64,000 bases of DNA from Psychromarinibacter halotolerans (GCF_029168315.1 NZ_JARGYD010000009.1:62001-126000); one strand, 5' to 3'; positions 25,258 through 33,913 are shown, counted from the first letter of the stretch. Numbers and translations: made by a program. Notes: a model not told the origin generated them from the letters alone.

Positions 25258-25845
25258 TCAGGCTCCGACCGCGCGCCGCACCATGTTCCAGTAGATCCGT
25301 TCCACACGCTCGCGGCTTAGCCGTCCGCCGTCGCGATACCAGCCGCTGACGCCGGTCAGCATCGCCAGCACCGCCTTCGCGGCAAGGTTGGCATCCGGCA
25401 CCCGCATCTTGTCCGCGGCGCTGCCGTCCTGAAGGATCGCGACCAGTTCCGCCTCGTACTGGTCGCGCAGGCCGGCGATCACCCTGAAGTTCTCGGGCGT
25501 GAGGTTGCGCAGTTCCATGTTGGACAGGAACACGCTTTCAGGACAGTCGAGATGGGTGCGGATGTGGAACCGGACAAAGCTTTCCAGTCGGCCCACCGGC
25601 CCCTCGCCTCGTGGTTCGGCGTCCCACGCCACCAGCAGACTTTCCATGTTCTCGTGCAGCAAATCGAACAGCAGCGATTGTTTATCGGGGATGTGCAGGT
25701 ACAACGCCCCGGCCTGAACCCCGACCTCGGCCGCGAGTTGCCGCATGGAAACAGCAGCATAGCCGTCCCGGGCGAAAAGGAACCGGGCCGCATCCCTGAT
25801 GCGCGCAGCGGTATTGCTTGCGCCATTGGCGACAGTTCTTGTCAT
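25258..25845 (-). CDS. TetR/AcrR-family transcriptional regulator
   Basis: A 195-residue repressor-type protein with an N-terminal helix-turn-helix (AARFLFARDGYAAVSMRQLA, then VGVQAGALYLHIPDKQSLLF) and a helical ligand domain. The opening AARIRDAARFLF is typical. ATG 25845 gives the family start; no good ribosome-binding site is seen. No metabolic gene is directly adjacent that would name its target, and the upstream AT-rich stretch could hold its own operator. The C-terminal domain resembles regulators of fatty acid and acyl-CoA genes, but this is a weak impression. Confidence 0.85.
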   Translation of the reverse strand: MTRTVANGASNTAARIRDAARFLFARDGYAAVSMRQLAAEVGVQAGALYLHIPDKQSLLFDLLHENMESLLVAWDAEPRGEGPVGRLESFVRFHIRTHLDCPESVFLSNMELRNLTPENFRVIAGLRDQYEAELVAILQDGSAADKMRVPDANLAAKAVLAMLTGVSGWYRDGGRLSRERVERIYWNMVRRAVGA

Positions 25846-25855
25846 GACAAAATAT

Positions 25856-25870
25856 TTATTCCAAAAATAA
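25856..25870. promoter_or_regulatory. AT-rich inverted repeat upstream of the TetR gene
   Basis: TTATT-CCAAA-AATAA, 11 nt before the TetR start, in an unusually AT-rich patch. It could be an autoregulatory operator or part of a promoter; this is weak evidence. Confidence 0.25.
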
Positions 25871-26035
25871 CCTCTCACAACGTCATATGAGATTTCATCT
25901 GATACAGATACGCCAAATTGCTGCAAAACGGCCTACCGGGGCATCAAATAGCGCCCGGATCATGGTTCAAAGGGCGCCGACACGGCCCCTGCAGCACGGT
26001 TCTACCACGGCCTAAGCGAGGGGAGTCTGCCCGCC

Positions 26036-26332
26036 ATGCGCCCTGTCGTCCTGATCCTGCCGTTGTGCGTTGCGCTGTCGGCCTGCGCCGACTGGCCCGA
26101 TCTGGACCATGCCGTGTCGCCCGAGGCACGGCGGTCGGACTATCCGGTGCTGGTGCCCCTCAACGAGGTGCTGGACCGGCGCGGACTGGCCCGCAGCGAT
26201 GCCACCGACGGAGAGATCCTTGCCGCCCGCGCCGCGAACCTGCGCGCCCGCGCGGCGTTGCTGCGGGGCGTGGCGGTGGATGACGACACCCGCCTGCGGC
26301 TGACCCCCAGACTGCGGCGGCTGGGCGGCTGA
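26036..26332 (+). CDS. Small putative lipoprotein of unknown function
   Basis: The 98-residue protein starts with MRPVVLILPLCVALSACADW, a lipoprotein signal peptide with the lipobox LSAC (Cys17). The mature part is short, charged, and probably helical (RAANLRARAALLRGVAV), with no recognisable domain. A GAGGGGA site is about 11 nt before the ATG. It converges on the thioesterase gene and stands alone. Membrane attachment is inferred from the lipobox only. Confidence 0.7.
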   Translation: MRPVVLILPLCVALSACADWPDLDHAVSPEARRSDYPVLVPLNEVLDRRGLARSDATDGEILAARAANLRARAALLRGVAVDDDTRLRLTPRLRRLGG

Positions 26333-26345
26333 CGCCGGCGCGGTC

Positions 26346-26771
26346 CTAGTCGTCCCCGACAAAGACCGCCTGCGCGGCGGCGCGGATGTCGTCGGGAACC
26401 GGCTCTGATTTTCGCGTCACAAGGTTCATCAAGGCACACCGAAACCGCGTCTCGAAACAGATCTGCCGCCCGTCGGCCCGGAACAGGCGGTGACGGAAGG
26501 TCATCGACTTGCCGCCGATCGCGGCGATGCCGCTTTCCATGAAGATCGTCTCGCCCGCGTGAACCTCGGACCGGAAATCGCTGTCGGCATGGACCACCGC
26601 GAAGGACATCCGGCGCCCCTCGCGCATGTCGCGGGCGGTGAGGCCGAATTCGCCCTGCAGCGCGAAGCCCGCGTCCGAACAGGCCGCGAAGTAGCGCGAC
26701 ACGTTCATGTGGCCCAGCGCGTCGCAATGCGACGGGTCGACCGCTGCCTTGTAGGAAAGGAACCATCCCAT
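26346..26771 (-). CDS. Acyl-CoA thioesterase (4HBT/hot-dog fold)
   Basis: A 141-residue hot-dog-fold protein of the 4-hydroxybenzoyl-CoA thioesterase type. The signature DALGHMNVSRYFAACSDAGF, with the catalytic Asp-x-x-x-His-x-Asn pattern, is near residue 18. GETIFMESGIAAIGGKSMTF forms a long strand region. Such enzymes hydrolyse short- or medium-chain acyl-CoAs. ATG 26771 (MGWFLSYKA) has AGGAGGA 7 nt upstream; earlier in-frame starts would add non-family residues. It is monocistronic, between a convergent small lipoprotein gene and a divergent PqiA-like gene. Confidence 0.88.
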   Translation of the reverse strand: MGWFLSYKAAVDPSHCDALGHMNVSRYFAACSDAGFALQGEFGLTARDMREGRRMSFAVVHADSDFRSEVHAGETIFMESGIAAIGGKSMTFRHRLFRADGRQICFETRFRCALMNLVTRKSEPVPDDIRAAAQAVFVGDD

Positions 26772-26948
26772 GTCCGCGTCCTCCTGCATCCGCGCTTCCC
26801 GGTTCCGTGCAATCCTAGACGAGCCACGCGGGAAGGGCAGCCCCAATTGCCGTCCGATTGGCCCTTGTCACGCGGGGCTCCGTGGCGTTTCTGCACGACA
26901 GGGGCGCGTCCGCGCCCCGGCTTTCGGTCCGGCACGGGAGAAACCGAC

Positions 26949-27386
26949 GTGGCGCTGCGCCTTCTGAACCTGTCGCTTCTGGTGTTGTTCCCCATCGCAT
27001 GGTTCGCTCCGCTGATGCGCGCGGGCCTGCTGCCGCTGTTCGGACTGTCCGAGATCTCGGTCATCTCGGGATTGCAGTCGCTGTGGGGATCGGACGTGTT
27101 TCTGGCGCTGCTGGTCACCCTTTTCGCGCTGGTCGCGCCCTATGTGAAGACTGTCGGGCTGGCGTTGGTGCAGTTCGACCTTGCCTCGCCCCGCCTGTTG
27201 CCCGCGCTGACACTGGCGGGAAAGCTGGCGATGGCGGACGTATTCCTGATCGCCCTGTATATCGTCGTCGTGAAGGGCGTCGGGATGGCCACGGTTGAAA
27301 CGGCCTGGGGCCTGTACCTGTTCACCGCCTGCATCCTCGGGTCGCTGGCGCTGTCTGTCCTTACGGCGCGAGGCCTGCGCGGCTGA
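26949..27386 (+). CDS. Paraquat-inducible protein A-like membrane protein
   Basis: A 145-residue protein with four hydrophobic segments (residues 5-21, 47-66, 76-99, 120-140). The segment GKLAMADVFLIALYIVVVKG matches the PqiA-domain motif (W-S-M-x-D-V-F). PqiA proteins are the membrane partners of MCE-domain lipid transport proteins. Here only one PqiA half is present and there is no PqiB nearby, so it may act alone or with a partner elsewhere. Translation starts at GTG with GGGAGA 8 nt before; upstream the frame is open but has no good start. Confidence 0.75.
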   Translation: MALRLLNLSLLVLFPIAWFAPLMRAGLLPLFGLSEISVISGLQSLWGSDVFLALLVTLFALVAPYVKTVGLALVQFDLASPRLLPALTLAGKLAMADVFLIALYIVVVKGVGMATVETAWGLYLFTACILGSLALSVLTARGLRG

Positions 27387-27394
27387 AACGTTGA

Positions 27395-27455
27395 GGGGGC
27401 TCTGCCCCCGGCCGCCTTCGGCGCCCTCCCCCGAGGTATTTCGCAAGAGAAGAAG
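27395..27455 (+). repeat. Intergenic element, copy A, with preceding hairpin
   Basis: GGGGGC-TCT-GCCCCC (27395-27409) is followed by the 30-bp element starting CTCCCCCGAGG and ending AGAGAAGAAG (27426-27455). Three related copies lie at 43961, 44007 and 53049. The hairpin may terminate the pqiA-like transcript. Confidence 0.65.
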
Positions 27456-27494
27456 CGGGTGGCGTTTTTGCCGGGTCCGGGGTACCGCGGGCGG

Positions 27495-27842
27495 ATGCTG
27501 GTGCTGGAGAACATCATCTCGGACCGCGGGTCGAAATACGCCGTTTCCGGCGGGCCCTGCGCATCCGAAGACGACGCGAAAGCCTTCGTGAAAGAGCTGC
27601 TGCGCCGCAAGAAGTTCGCCAAGGCGACGCATCATTCGTGGGGCTTGCTGACGGCGGACGGGCCGGTGAAGAACGACGACGGCGAGTCCGGCGCCGGAAT
27701 GGTCATTCTGCGAATGCTGGAGCGCGAGGGGCTGACCGACCACGTGATCGTGGTGACGCGCTGGTATGGCGGCAAGCATCTGGGCGGCGACCGGTTCCGC
27801 CATGTGCAGGACGCAGTGCGGATCTATCTTGCGGAACTTTAG
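27495..27842 (+). CDS. yigZ: YigZ/IMPACT-family protein
   Basis: A 115-residue IMPACT (UPF0029) domain protein with the hallmark VVTRWYGGKHLGGDRFRHV near the C-terminus. Family members such as E. coli YigZ are linked to translation, but the bacterial role is unclear. Here the single UPF0029 domain ends right after the motif, lacking the second C-terminal domain of long YigZ proteins. A GTG 36 nt upstream is also possible but would add a Gly/Pro-rich tail that reads like non-coding DNA. Its stop overlaps that of the convergent monooxygenase by 4 nt. Confidence 0.85.
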   Translation: MLVLENIISDRGSKYAVSGGPCASEDDAKAFVKELLRRKKFAKATHHSWGLLTADGPVKNDDGESGAGMVILRMLEREGLTDHVIVVTRWYGGKHLGGDRFRHVQDAVRIYLAEL

Positions 27843-28966
27843 CCTGTCGTGACGTCGTGGCCATACAGCCAGTCGAACCGGCGCAGCGGCATCGCCGGGG
27901 CCAGCGCGCCGCCCAGCCGCAGCACCGTATGCGCCGCAAGGCGCACCGCCGGGTTGCTCAGGTGGAAGTTGCGGGAGTTGGCGTTGGCCGCCGCGATGGC
28001 GCGGCTCACGCGCGGGCGGCGGCGGGCCTGATACAGCGCCAGCGCCTCGTCCGGCGGCAGGGCGTTCAGGCAGTCGGCCAGCACCCATGCGTCTTCCAGC
28101 GCCATGTTGGCGCCCTGCGCGAGGAAGGGCAGCGTCGGGTGGGCCGCATCGCCCAGAAGCGCCCAAGCGTCGGAATGCCACGTCGCGGCGACGGGGTGGC
28201 GGAACAGGCCCCAGACGTGGGTTTCCGACACCTTGTCCAGCCAGCCGCGCACCTCTGGTGCGAAGCCTGCGAAGGCGCGGCGCAGGTTGTCGGGATCGTC
28301 GGGGTGCGACCAGCCTTCCCGGGTCCAGTCCTGCCGTTCCTCGACCGCGACGATGTTCCGCAAGCCGTTGCCCAGCGGATAGGTCACCAGATGCCGTCCC
28401 GGCCCCATGTAGACGCAGGATTCCGGCGGCGCCTCGTCCGCGATTACCGCCCGCCACGCGGCCTGGCCGGTGAAGAACGGCGTTTCGGGGCCGTTCAGCG
28501 TGGCGCGCATCTGCGAATGGATGCCCTCGGCGCCGATGCGCAGCATCTCGCCCGGCAGCGGATCGTCAGAGGGCTGCACCTCGGCGCCGAGCTGGATCTC
28601 GGCGCCTGCGTCCCGCGCGGCATCGGCCAGAAGCTCGATCAGCCGGGCGCGGTGGATCAGCACGAAGGGATGGCCGGCGGCGTTGTACGAGGAGAGGTCC
28701 ATCCGCAGGACCGGCGCGCCGCGGCGGTAATCGCGAAGCTGCACGGCGCGGCTGACCACGCCGGCGGCGCGCAACGCGTCGCCCAGCCCCAGCCCGGCCA
28801 GCACGGCGGCGCCGTTGGGTGAGACCTGCAGACCCGCCCCGACCTCGCGGATCGCGGAGGCGCGTTCCAGAACGGTGACCTGCGCCCCGCGCCGGGCCAA
28901 GGCGACCGCTGCGGCAAGGCCGCCGATACCAGCACCGATCACGGTAATCCGCTGTCCGATCAGCAT
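27839..28966 (-). CDS. FAD-dependent aromatic-ring monooxygenase (PheA/TfdB type)
   Basis: A 375-residue class A flavoprotein hydroxylase. The FAD-binding Rossmann motif is GAGIGGLAAA near residue 11, and the second FAD site is GDAAHPTLPFLAQGANMALED. The most similar known members are salicylate and 3-hydroxybenzoate 6-hydroxylases, which use NAD(P)H and O2 to hydroxylate aromatic acids; the substrate here is not clear. AGGAGA lies 8 nt before the ATG. Downstream it runs into yigZ with overlapping stops; upstream lies the dksA terminator. No ring-cleavage gene is adjacent. Confidence 0.88.
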   Translation of the reverse strand: MLIGQRITVIGAGIGGLAAAVALARRGAQVTVLERASAIREVGAGLQVSPNGAAVLAGLGLGDALRAAGVVSRAVQLRDYRRGAPVLRMDLSSYNAAGHPFVLIHRARLIELLADAARDAGAEIQLGAEVQPSDDPLPGEMLRIGAEGIHSQMRATLNGPETPFFTGQAAWRAVIADEAPPESCVYMGPGRHLVTYPLGNGLRNIVAVEERQDWTREGWSHPDDPDNLRRAFAGFAPEVRGWLDKVSETHVWGLFRHPVAATWHSDAWALLGDAAHPTLPFLAQGANMALEDAWVLADCLNALPPDEALALYQARRRPRVSRAIAAANANSRNFHLSNPAVRLAAHTVLRLGGALAPAMPLRRFDWLYGHDVTTG

Positions 28967-29003
28967 GCCGGGTTCTCCTTCGCTGGTCCGCCCTGCCCCG
29001 CAA

Positions 29004-29032
29004 CGAAAAACACCGGGGACAAGCCCCGGTGT
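29004..29032 (-). terminator. Rho-independent terminator of dksA
   Basis: ACACCGGGG pairs with CCCCGGTGT (9 bp, 5-nt loop). On the minus strand it ends in TTTTT, directly after dksA. Confidence 0.9.
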
Positions 29033-29060
29033 CGTTCAGCCTGCGCTGTCGCGCAAGGGA

Positions 29061-29483
29061 TCAATCGTCGCGGTGGACCTTCTCGCGACGTTCGTGACGC
29101 TCTTGCGCCTCGAGGCTCATGGTAGCGATCGGGCGGGCGTCGAGCCGCTTGAGCGAGATCGGTTCGCCCGTCACTTCGCAGTAGCCGTATTCGCCATTCT
29201 CGATCCGCCGCAGCGCGGCGTCGATCTTCGCGACCAGTTTGCGCTGGCGATCGCGGGTGCGAAGTTCCAGCGCGCGGTCGGTTTCCTCACTGGCCCGGTC
29301 GGCGATGTCCGGAACAGCACGGGCGCTGTCCTGCAGCCCCTCGATGGTGTTTTTGCTGTCACCCATAAGGTCCGCTTTCCAGGTAAACAGCTTTCGTCTG
29401 AAATATTCGAGCTGCCGCTCGTTCATGAAAGGTTCGTCTTCGGCTGGCGTATAATCGTCCGACAGAAAGGTCTCGGCCTTCAT
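29061..29483 (-). CDS. dksA: RNA polymerase-binding transcription factor DksA with a degenerate zinc finger
   Basis: A 140-residue DksA, the secondary-channel regulator that works with ppGpp in the stringent response. The coiled-coil tip motif is intact (DIADRA at residues 59-64, D-x-x-D-x-A). The C-terminal globular domain keeps Cys102 (GYCEVTGEPI), but the other three cysteines of the usual C4 zinc finger are Thr105, Ser123 and Ala126, so zinc is unlikely to be bound in the normal way. ATG 29483 (MKAETFLSDDY) follows AGGGA by 9 nt. A terminator lies right after the stop. Non-canonical DksA of this type is known in Rhodobacter. Confidence 0.93.
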   Translation of the reverse strand: MKAETFLSDDYTPAEDEPFMNERQLEYFRRKLFTWKADLMGDSKNTIEGLQDSARAVPDIADRASEETDRALELRTRDRQRKLVAKIDAALRRIENGEYGYCEVTGEPISLKRLDARPIATMSLEAQERHERREKVHRDD

Positions 29484-29667
29484 TCGATTTTTCCCTGCTT
29501 GGCCGGACAGGTCGATGTCGCGCGTCATCGGCATCCGGCACCCTCCTTATGGCGCCCGTCTATAACATGCCGTTAGTGATGTCACGCACGAATGCGCCAG
29601 CTTGCACGAACCGTTGCCGGACGGTAAGGAAACGTGAACAACCGGCTTCAGCGGATTGAAATCCGAT

Positions 29668-30507
29668 ATGAAATTCACTGGCACCGAGACTTACGTAGCG
29701 ACAGCTGATCTGACGGTCGCCGTGAACGCGGCCGTGACGCTGGAGCGTCCGCTGCTGGTGAAGGGAGAGCCCGGAACCGGCAAAACGGAGCTGGCCCGGC
29801 AGGTGGCCGCGTCGCTGGGTCTGCCGATCATCGAATGGCACGTCAAATCGACGACCCGGGCACAGCAGGGCTTGTACGAGTACGATGCCGTTTCCCGCTT
29901 GCGTGACAGCCAGTTGGGCGATGAACGCGTGAACGATGTGCGCAACTACATCCGCCGCGGCAAGCTGTGGGACGCCTTCGTGTCAGAGGGCCGCAGCGTC
30001 CTACTGATCGACGAGATCGACAAGGCCGATATCGAGTTTCCGAACGACTTGCTGCAGGAACTCGACCGGATGGAATTCCACGTCTACGAAACCGGCGAGA
30101 CCGTGCGGGCGCAGCGACGTCCGATCGTGATCATCACCTCGAACAACGAGAAGGAATTGCCCGACGCCTTCCTACGGCGGTGCTTTTTCCACTACATCAG
30201 CTTTCCCGACATGGAAACGATGCGCCGGATCGTCGACGTTCATTTTCCGGACATCCGGGAGTCGCTTCTGACCGCCGCGCTGACCCGATTCTACGAGATT
30301 CGGGACATGAGCGGCCTGAAGAAGAAACCGTCAACCTCGGAAGTGCTCGATTGGCTCAAGCTGCTGCTGGCCGAGGACCTGTCGGCAGAGGACCTGCGCG
30401 CGCCGGGCAAGGACGCCCTGCCCCGCCTGCACGGGGCGCTTTTGAAGAACGAACAGGACGTCCATCTGTTCGAGCGGCTGGCGTTCATGGCGCGCGGCGG
30501 GCGCTGA
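29668..30507 (+). CDS. MoxR-family AAA+ ATPase
   Basis: A 279-residue AAA+ protein of the MoxR class, whose members act as chaperone-like ATPases with VWA-domain partners in maturing metalloenzymes and other complexes. Walker A is GEPGTGKT (residues 33-40), Walker B is VLLIDEID (111-118), and sensor 1 is IVIITSNNEKELPDAFLRR. ATG 29668 (MKFTGTETYV) is the family start; an in-frame TTG at 29656 is possible. It precedes GNAT, DUF2927, a 55-residue protein and a VWA protein on the same strand, so the partner VWA gene is about 2 kb downstream. Confidence 0.93.
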   Translation: MKFTGTETYVATADLTVAVNAAVTLERPLLVKGEPGTGKTELARQVAASLGLPIIEWHVKSTTRAQQGLYEYDAVSRLRDSQLGDERVNDVRNYIRRGKLWDAFVSEGRSVLLIDEIDKADIEFPNDLLQELDRMEFHVYETGETVRAQRRPIVIITSNNEKELPDAFLRRCFFHYISFPDMETMRRIVDVHFPDIRESLLTAALTRFYEIRDMSGLKKKPSTSEVLDWLKLLLAEDLSAEDLRAPGKDALPRLHGALLKNEQDVHLFERLAFMARGGR

Positions 30508-30632
30508 CCGCTGCTCTGCAATCGTCCGCTCACGGACAGGTCCTGCCGTTGCGTCGCGTTGATCTGCCGACCCCTAACACGTTATGACTGTTAAGGTTCT
30601 GCACCAATCCGCGATGCCCGGAGGCCCCATCC

Positions 30633-31097
30633 ATGACAACCGCCAGCACCCCCGCGTCCCTGACCATCCGCCCGGTCGAGGCGCGCGACCGCGACGACTG
30701 GCAGCGTCTTTGGACCGCCTACCTGACGTTCTACGAGTCCAGCGTTCCGGCCGAAGTGTACGACGTTTCCTTCACGCGGCTATTGGGCAACGATCCACAC
30801 GATTTCCACGGCCTGCTTGCCGAGGTTGATGGAAAGCCATGCGGGCTGGTGCACTATCTTTACCATCGCCACATGTGGAAAACCGAGAACGTGTGCTACC
30901 TGCAGGACCTATACGCCGACCCCGACGTGCGCGGGCGCGGTGTCGGACGGGCGCTGATCGAAGCGGTCTATGCCGCTGCCGACGCGGCCGGGGCGCCGAC
31001 GGTCTACTGGCTGACGCAGGAGTTCAACACCGAGGCGCGTCGGCTGTACGACCGCATCGGCACGCTCACGCCGTTCATCAAGTACAACAGGGCCTAG
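30633..31097 (+). CDS. GNAT-family N-acetyltransferase
   Basis: A 154-residue acetyltransferase with the acetyl-CoA-binding motif A, VRGRGVGRALIEAVYAAADA, near residues 99-118, and the family C-terminus YDRIGTLTPFIKYNRA. Substrates of such enzymes range from amines to protein N-termini and cannot be read here. GGAGG lies 8 nt before the ATG. It ends 4 nt before the DUF2927 gene, so these are probably cotranscribed. Confidence 0.9.
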   Translation: MTTASTPASLTIRPVEARDRDDWQRLWTAYLTFYESSVPAEVYDVSFTRLLGNDPHDFHGLLAEVDGKPCGLVHYLYHRHMWKTENVCYLQDLYADPDVRGRGVGRALIEAVYAAADAAGAPTVYWLTQEFNTEARRLYDRIGTLTPFIKYNRA

Positions 31098-31101
31098 GCT
31101 G

Positions 31102-32478
31102 ATGCGCATTCTTCTTCTGATCCTTGCGGCGCTGACGCTTGCCGCCTGCGGCGCACCGCCGCCGCCGGATACGCCGACCCGGCGGATCACCCTGCCCACC
31201 GCGCAACCGCTGCCGCCGATGAAGACTTTCGCGGTGCCCAAGGTCAGCCCGCCGGGCCAGTCGAACACCGCGATCGCGCGCGACTTTCTGGACCTGTCCT
31301 TCGCCCTTGAAAGCGGACGGCAGCTGCCGGTTCTGACGCGGTTCGAGGGGCCGATCTCGGTTCGCATCACCGGCAACGCTCCGGCCAGCGTTGGCCCGGA
31401 TCTGGCCCGGCTGCTCAGCCGCCTGCGCCGCGAGGCCGGGATCTCGATCACGCAGGTGCCGCCGGATCAGCCCGCCTCGATCACGATCGAGGTGATGGCG
31501 CGCAGCGAACTGCAAAGATACGTGCCGCAGGCCGCCTGTTTCGTGGTGCCGCGTCTGTCCAGTTGGGAAGAGTTCAAGCGCCTGCGCCGCACCGATGCGG
31601 TCGACTGGACCACCCTGCAGACCCGCGAGCGCATGTCGATCTTCCTGCCCGGCGACGTCAGCCCGCAAGAGGCCCGCGACTGCCTGCATGAGGAGCTGGC
31701 GCAGGCGCTGGGGCCGCTGAACGACCTGTACCGGCTGGGCGACAGCGTGTTCAACGACGACAACTTCCACGCCGTCCTGACCGGCTTCGACATGCTGATC
31801 CTGCGGGCTTACTACCACCCGTCGTTGCAGTCGGGCATGACGCGCGAACAGGTCGCGGCGCGGCTGCCCGCGATCCTTGCCCAGCTGAACCCGCGCGGAC
31901 AGGGCATTGCCGACACCCTGCCCTCGCGCACGCCGCGTGCGTGGATCGAGGCCATCGAAGAGGCGCTAGGCCCGCGGACCAGCGACGCGCGGCGTCAGGC
32001 CGCCGCCAAGCGCGCGGTCTCGATCGCCCGCCAGCAGGGCTGGACCGACAACCGCATGGCCTTCTCGCTGTTCGCACTGGGGCGGCTGGCCCTGTCCGGC
32101 GAATCCGACATCGCGCTGGCCTCGTTCCTGCAGGCCGGGGTGCTGTACAAGTCGCGCCCCGAGACCCAGCTTCAGGCCGCGCATGTCTCGATGCAGCTGG
32201 CGGCGTTCGCGCTTAGCTCGGGTCAGGCGGACACGGCGATCCAGATGGTCGACGAAAGCCTGGGCATCGTCGTGCAGGCCGAGAACGCCGCGCTTTTGTC
32301 GACGTTGCTGATGATCAAGGCCGAAGCGCTCGAGGTGCAGGGACGCGTCGTCGAAGCGCAGGCGGTACGTCGTGACAGTCTGGGCTGGGCACGGTATGGC
32401 TTCGGCTCGGACGACTCTGTCCGGGCGCGGCTTTCGGAAATTGCCGCGCTGAGTTCACGGGTGAAAGCAGCAGGTTAG
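31102..32478 (+). CDS. DUF2927-family lipoprotein, metalloprotease-like
   Basis: A 458-residue secreted protein. The N-terminus MRILLLILAALTLAACGA is a lipoprotein signal with lipobox LAAC (Cys16). The central part has DCLHEELAQALGPLNDLYRL, recalling a zinc-peptidase-like HExxx helix of DUF2927 proteins. A C-terminal half of helical TPR-like repeats (FALGRLALSGESDIALASFL and on) follows. The role is unknown; it is probably anchored in the outer or inner membrane facing the periplasm. It sits between GNAT and a 55-residue membrane protein, two bases apart, as part of the MoxR/VWA cluster. Confidence 0.82.
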   Translation: MRILLLILAALTLAACGAPPPPDTPTRRITLPTAQPLPPMKTFAVPKVSPPGQSNTAIARDFLDLSFALESGRQLPVLTRFEGPISVRITGNAPASVGPDLARLLSRLRREAGISITQVPPDQPASITIEVMARSELQRYVPQAACFVVPRLSSWEEFKRLRRTDAVDWTTLQTRERMSIFLPGDVSPQEARDCLHEELAQALGPLNDLYRLGDSVFNDDNFHAVLTGFDMLILRAYYHPSLQSGMTREQVAARLPAILAQLNPRGQGIADTLPSRTPRAWIEAIEEALGPRTSDARRQAAAKRAVSIARQQGWTDNRMAFSLFALGRLALSGESDIALASFLQAGVLYKSRPETQLQAAHVSMQLAAFALSSGQADTAIQMVDESLGIVVQAENAALLSTLLMIKAEALEVQGRVVEAQAVRRDSLGWARYGFGSDDSVRARLSEIAALSSRVKAAG

Positions 32479-32480
32479 CC

Positions 32481-32648
32481 ATGATCGTTCTTGCAAGCGC
32501 GGTGTTCGGAGCATTGCTCGGTATTCTCACGGCGCGGAAGAATGGCGGCAATAAGAAGGACATGGCGCAGTACGCGGCCGGTTTCGGCATTGCCATGACC
32601 GTGGTCGGCGTCGTGATCACCATCGTCGTCGCTCGCACCGTGAGCTGA
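32481..32648 (+). CDS. 55-residue two-helix membrane protein
   Basis: ATG at 32481 to TGA at 32646-32648 encodes 55 residues. It has two hydrophobic helices (residues 2-16 and about 32-50) joined by a basic, polar loop with KNGGNKKDMAQ. It is only 2 nt after the DUF2927 stop, and its stop overlaps the VWA start (TGATG). The tight coupling and hydrophobic pattern argue that it is a real gene. Nothing in the sequence names a function; a membrane partner or anchor of the VWA/MoxR complex is possible. Confidence 0.7.
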   Translation: MIVLASAVFGALLGILTARKNGGNKKDMAQYAAGFGIAMTVVGVVITIVVARTVS

Positions 32649-33835
32649 TGTTCCTGCCCTTCTTCGACAGGCTGAGATCCGTGGGCGTCCCGGTCAGCCT
32701 GCGCGAATACCTTGCCTTTCTCGAAGGAATGCAGGCCGGGCTGGTCACATACGACATCGACGGTTTCTATTATCTCGCCCGCGCCGCGATGGTGAAGGAC
32801 GAGCGCAACCTCGACAGGTTCGACCGCGCCTTTTCCGAGGTCTTCGCCGGACTGGAAACGATGCCGGTCGAGGCCCTCGTCGAGGCGATGGATCTTCCCG
32901 CCGACTGGCTGACCAAGATGGCCGAGAAGCACCTGACACCCGAGGAACGCGCCGAGATCGAGGCAATGGGCGGCTTCGAGAAGCTGATGGAAACCCTGCG
33001 CGAGCGGCTGGCCGAACAAGAGGGCCGCCATCAGGGCGGGTCGAAATGGATCGGGACCGCCGGGACGTCGCCCTATGGCGCACAGGGCTACAACCCCGAA
33101 GGCGTGCGCATCGGGCAAGAGAAAAGCCGCCACGGCCGCGCGGTAAAGGTCTGGGACAAACGCGCGTTCCGCGATTTCGACGATCAGGTCGAGATCGGCA
33201 CGCGCAACATCAAGGTGGCCCTGAAGCGGCTGCGCAAGTGGGCGCGCGACGGGGCGGCGGAAGAGCTGGATCTGAACGGCACGATCCGCGCCACGGCAGA
33301 GCATGGCTATCTTGACGTGAAGACCCGGCCCGAACGCCGCAACGCGGTGAAAGTGCTTCTGTTTCTTGACGTTGGCGGGTCGATGGACCCGCATATCAAG
33401 GTGGTCGAGGAACTGTTCAGCGCCGCGCGGGCAGAGTTCAAACACCTTGAACATTACTACTTCCACAACTGCCTGTACGAAGGCGTCTGGCGCGACAACC
33501 GCCGCCGCTGGAACGCGCAGATCCCGACGCAAGAGGTGCTGAACACCTACGGGTCGGACTACAAATGCATCTTCGTCGGCGATGCGACCATGTCGCCCTA
33601 TGAGATCCTGCATCCCGGCGGCGCCAACGAACACTGGAACCCCGAGGCCGGTCAGGTCTGGCTGGAACGCGCTTTGGCGCAGTGGCCTTCGCTGTTGTGG
33701 ATCAATCCGGTTCGCGAAGACGCGTGGGACTATGTGCAGTCGATCCAGTTGATGCACCGAATCCTAGGCCCCGAGCGCATGGTGCCGATGACGCTGGAAG
33801 GCATCGAGCGTGGGATGAAGGCGCTTAGCCGCTAG
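32648..33835 (+). CDS. VWA domain-containing CoxE-like protein
   Basis: A 395-residue protein. The N-terminal helical half (residues 1-120) is followed by a basic linker and a C-terminal von Willebrand A domain with the metal site FLDVGGSMDP starting at Asp241 and IFVGDATMSPYE further on. MIDAS proteins normally have D-x-S-x-S; here it is D-V-G-G-S. Such proteins work with MoxR ATPases to mature or activate target enzymes. The start overlaps the upstream 55-residue gene by 1 nt. Confidence 0.9.
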   Translation: MFLPFFDRLRSVGVPVSLREYLAFLEGMQAGLVTYDIDGFYYLARAAMVKDERNLDRFDRAFSEVFAGLETMPVEALVEAMDLPADWLTKMAEKHLTPEERAEIEAMGGFEKLMETLRERLAEQEGRHQGGSKWIGTAGTSPYGAQGYNPEGVRIGQEKSRHGRAVKVWDKRAFRDFDDQVEIGTRNIKVALKRLRKWARDGAAEELDLNGTIRATAEHGYLDVKTRPERRNAVKVLLFLDVGGSMDPHIKVVEELFSAARAEFKHLEHYYFHNCLYEGVWRDNRRRWNAQIPTQEVLNTYGSDYKCIFVGDATMSPYEILHPGGANEHWNPEAGQVWLERALAQWPSLLWINPVREDAWDYVQSIQLMHRILGPERMVPMTLEGIERGMKALSR

Positions 33836-33913
33836 CCTGTCCGCCGCGTGGATCCTGCGTCGCGACCCGACGCCTCATTGCCCCGACGGCCTGCGGTGCG
33901 GCATGATCCACCC

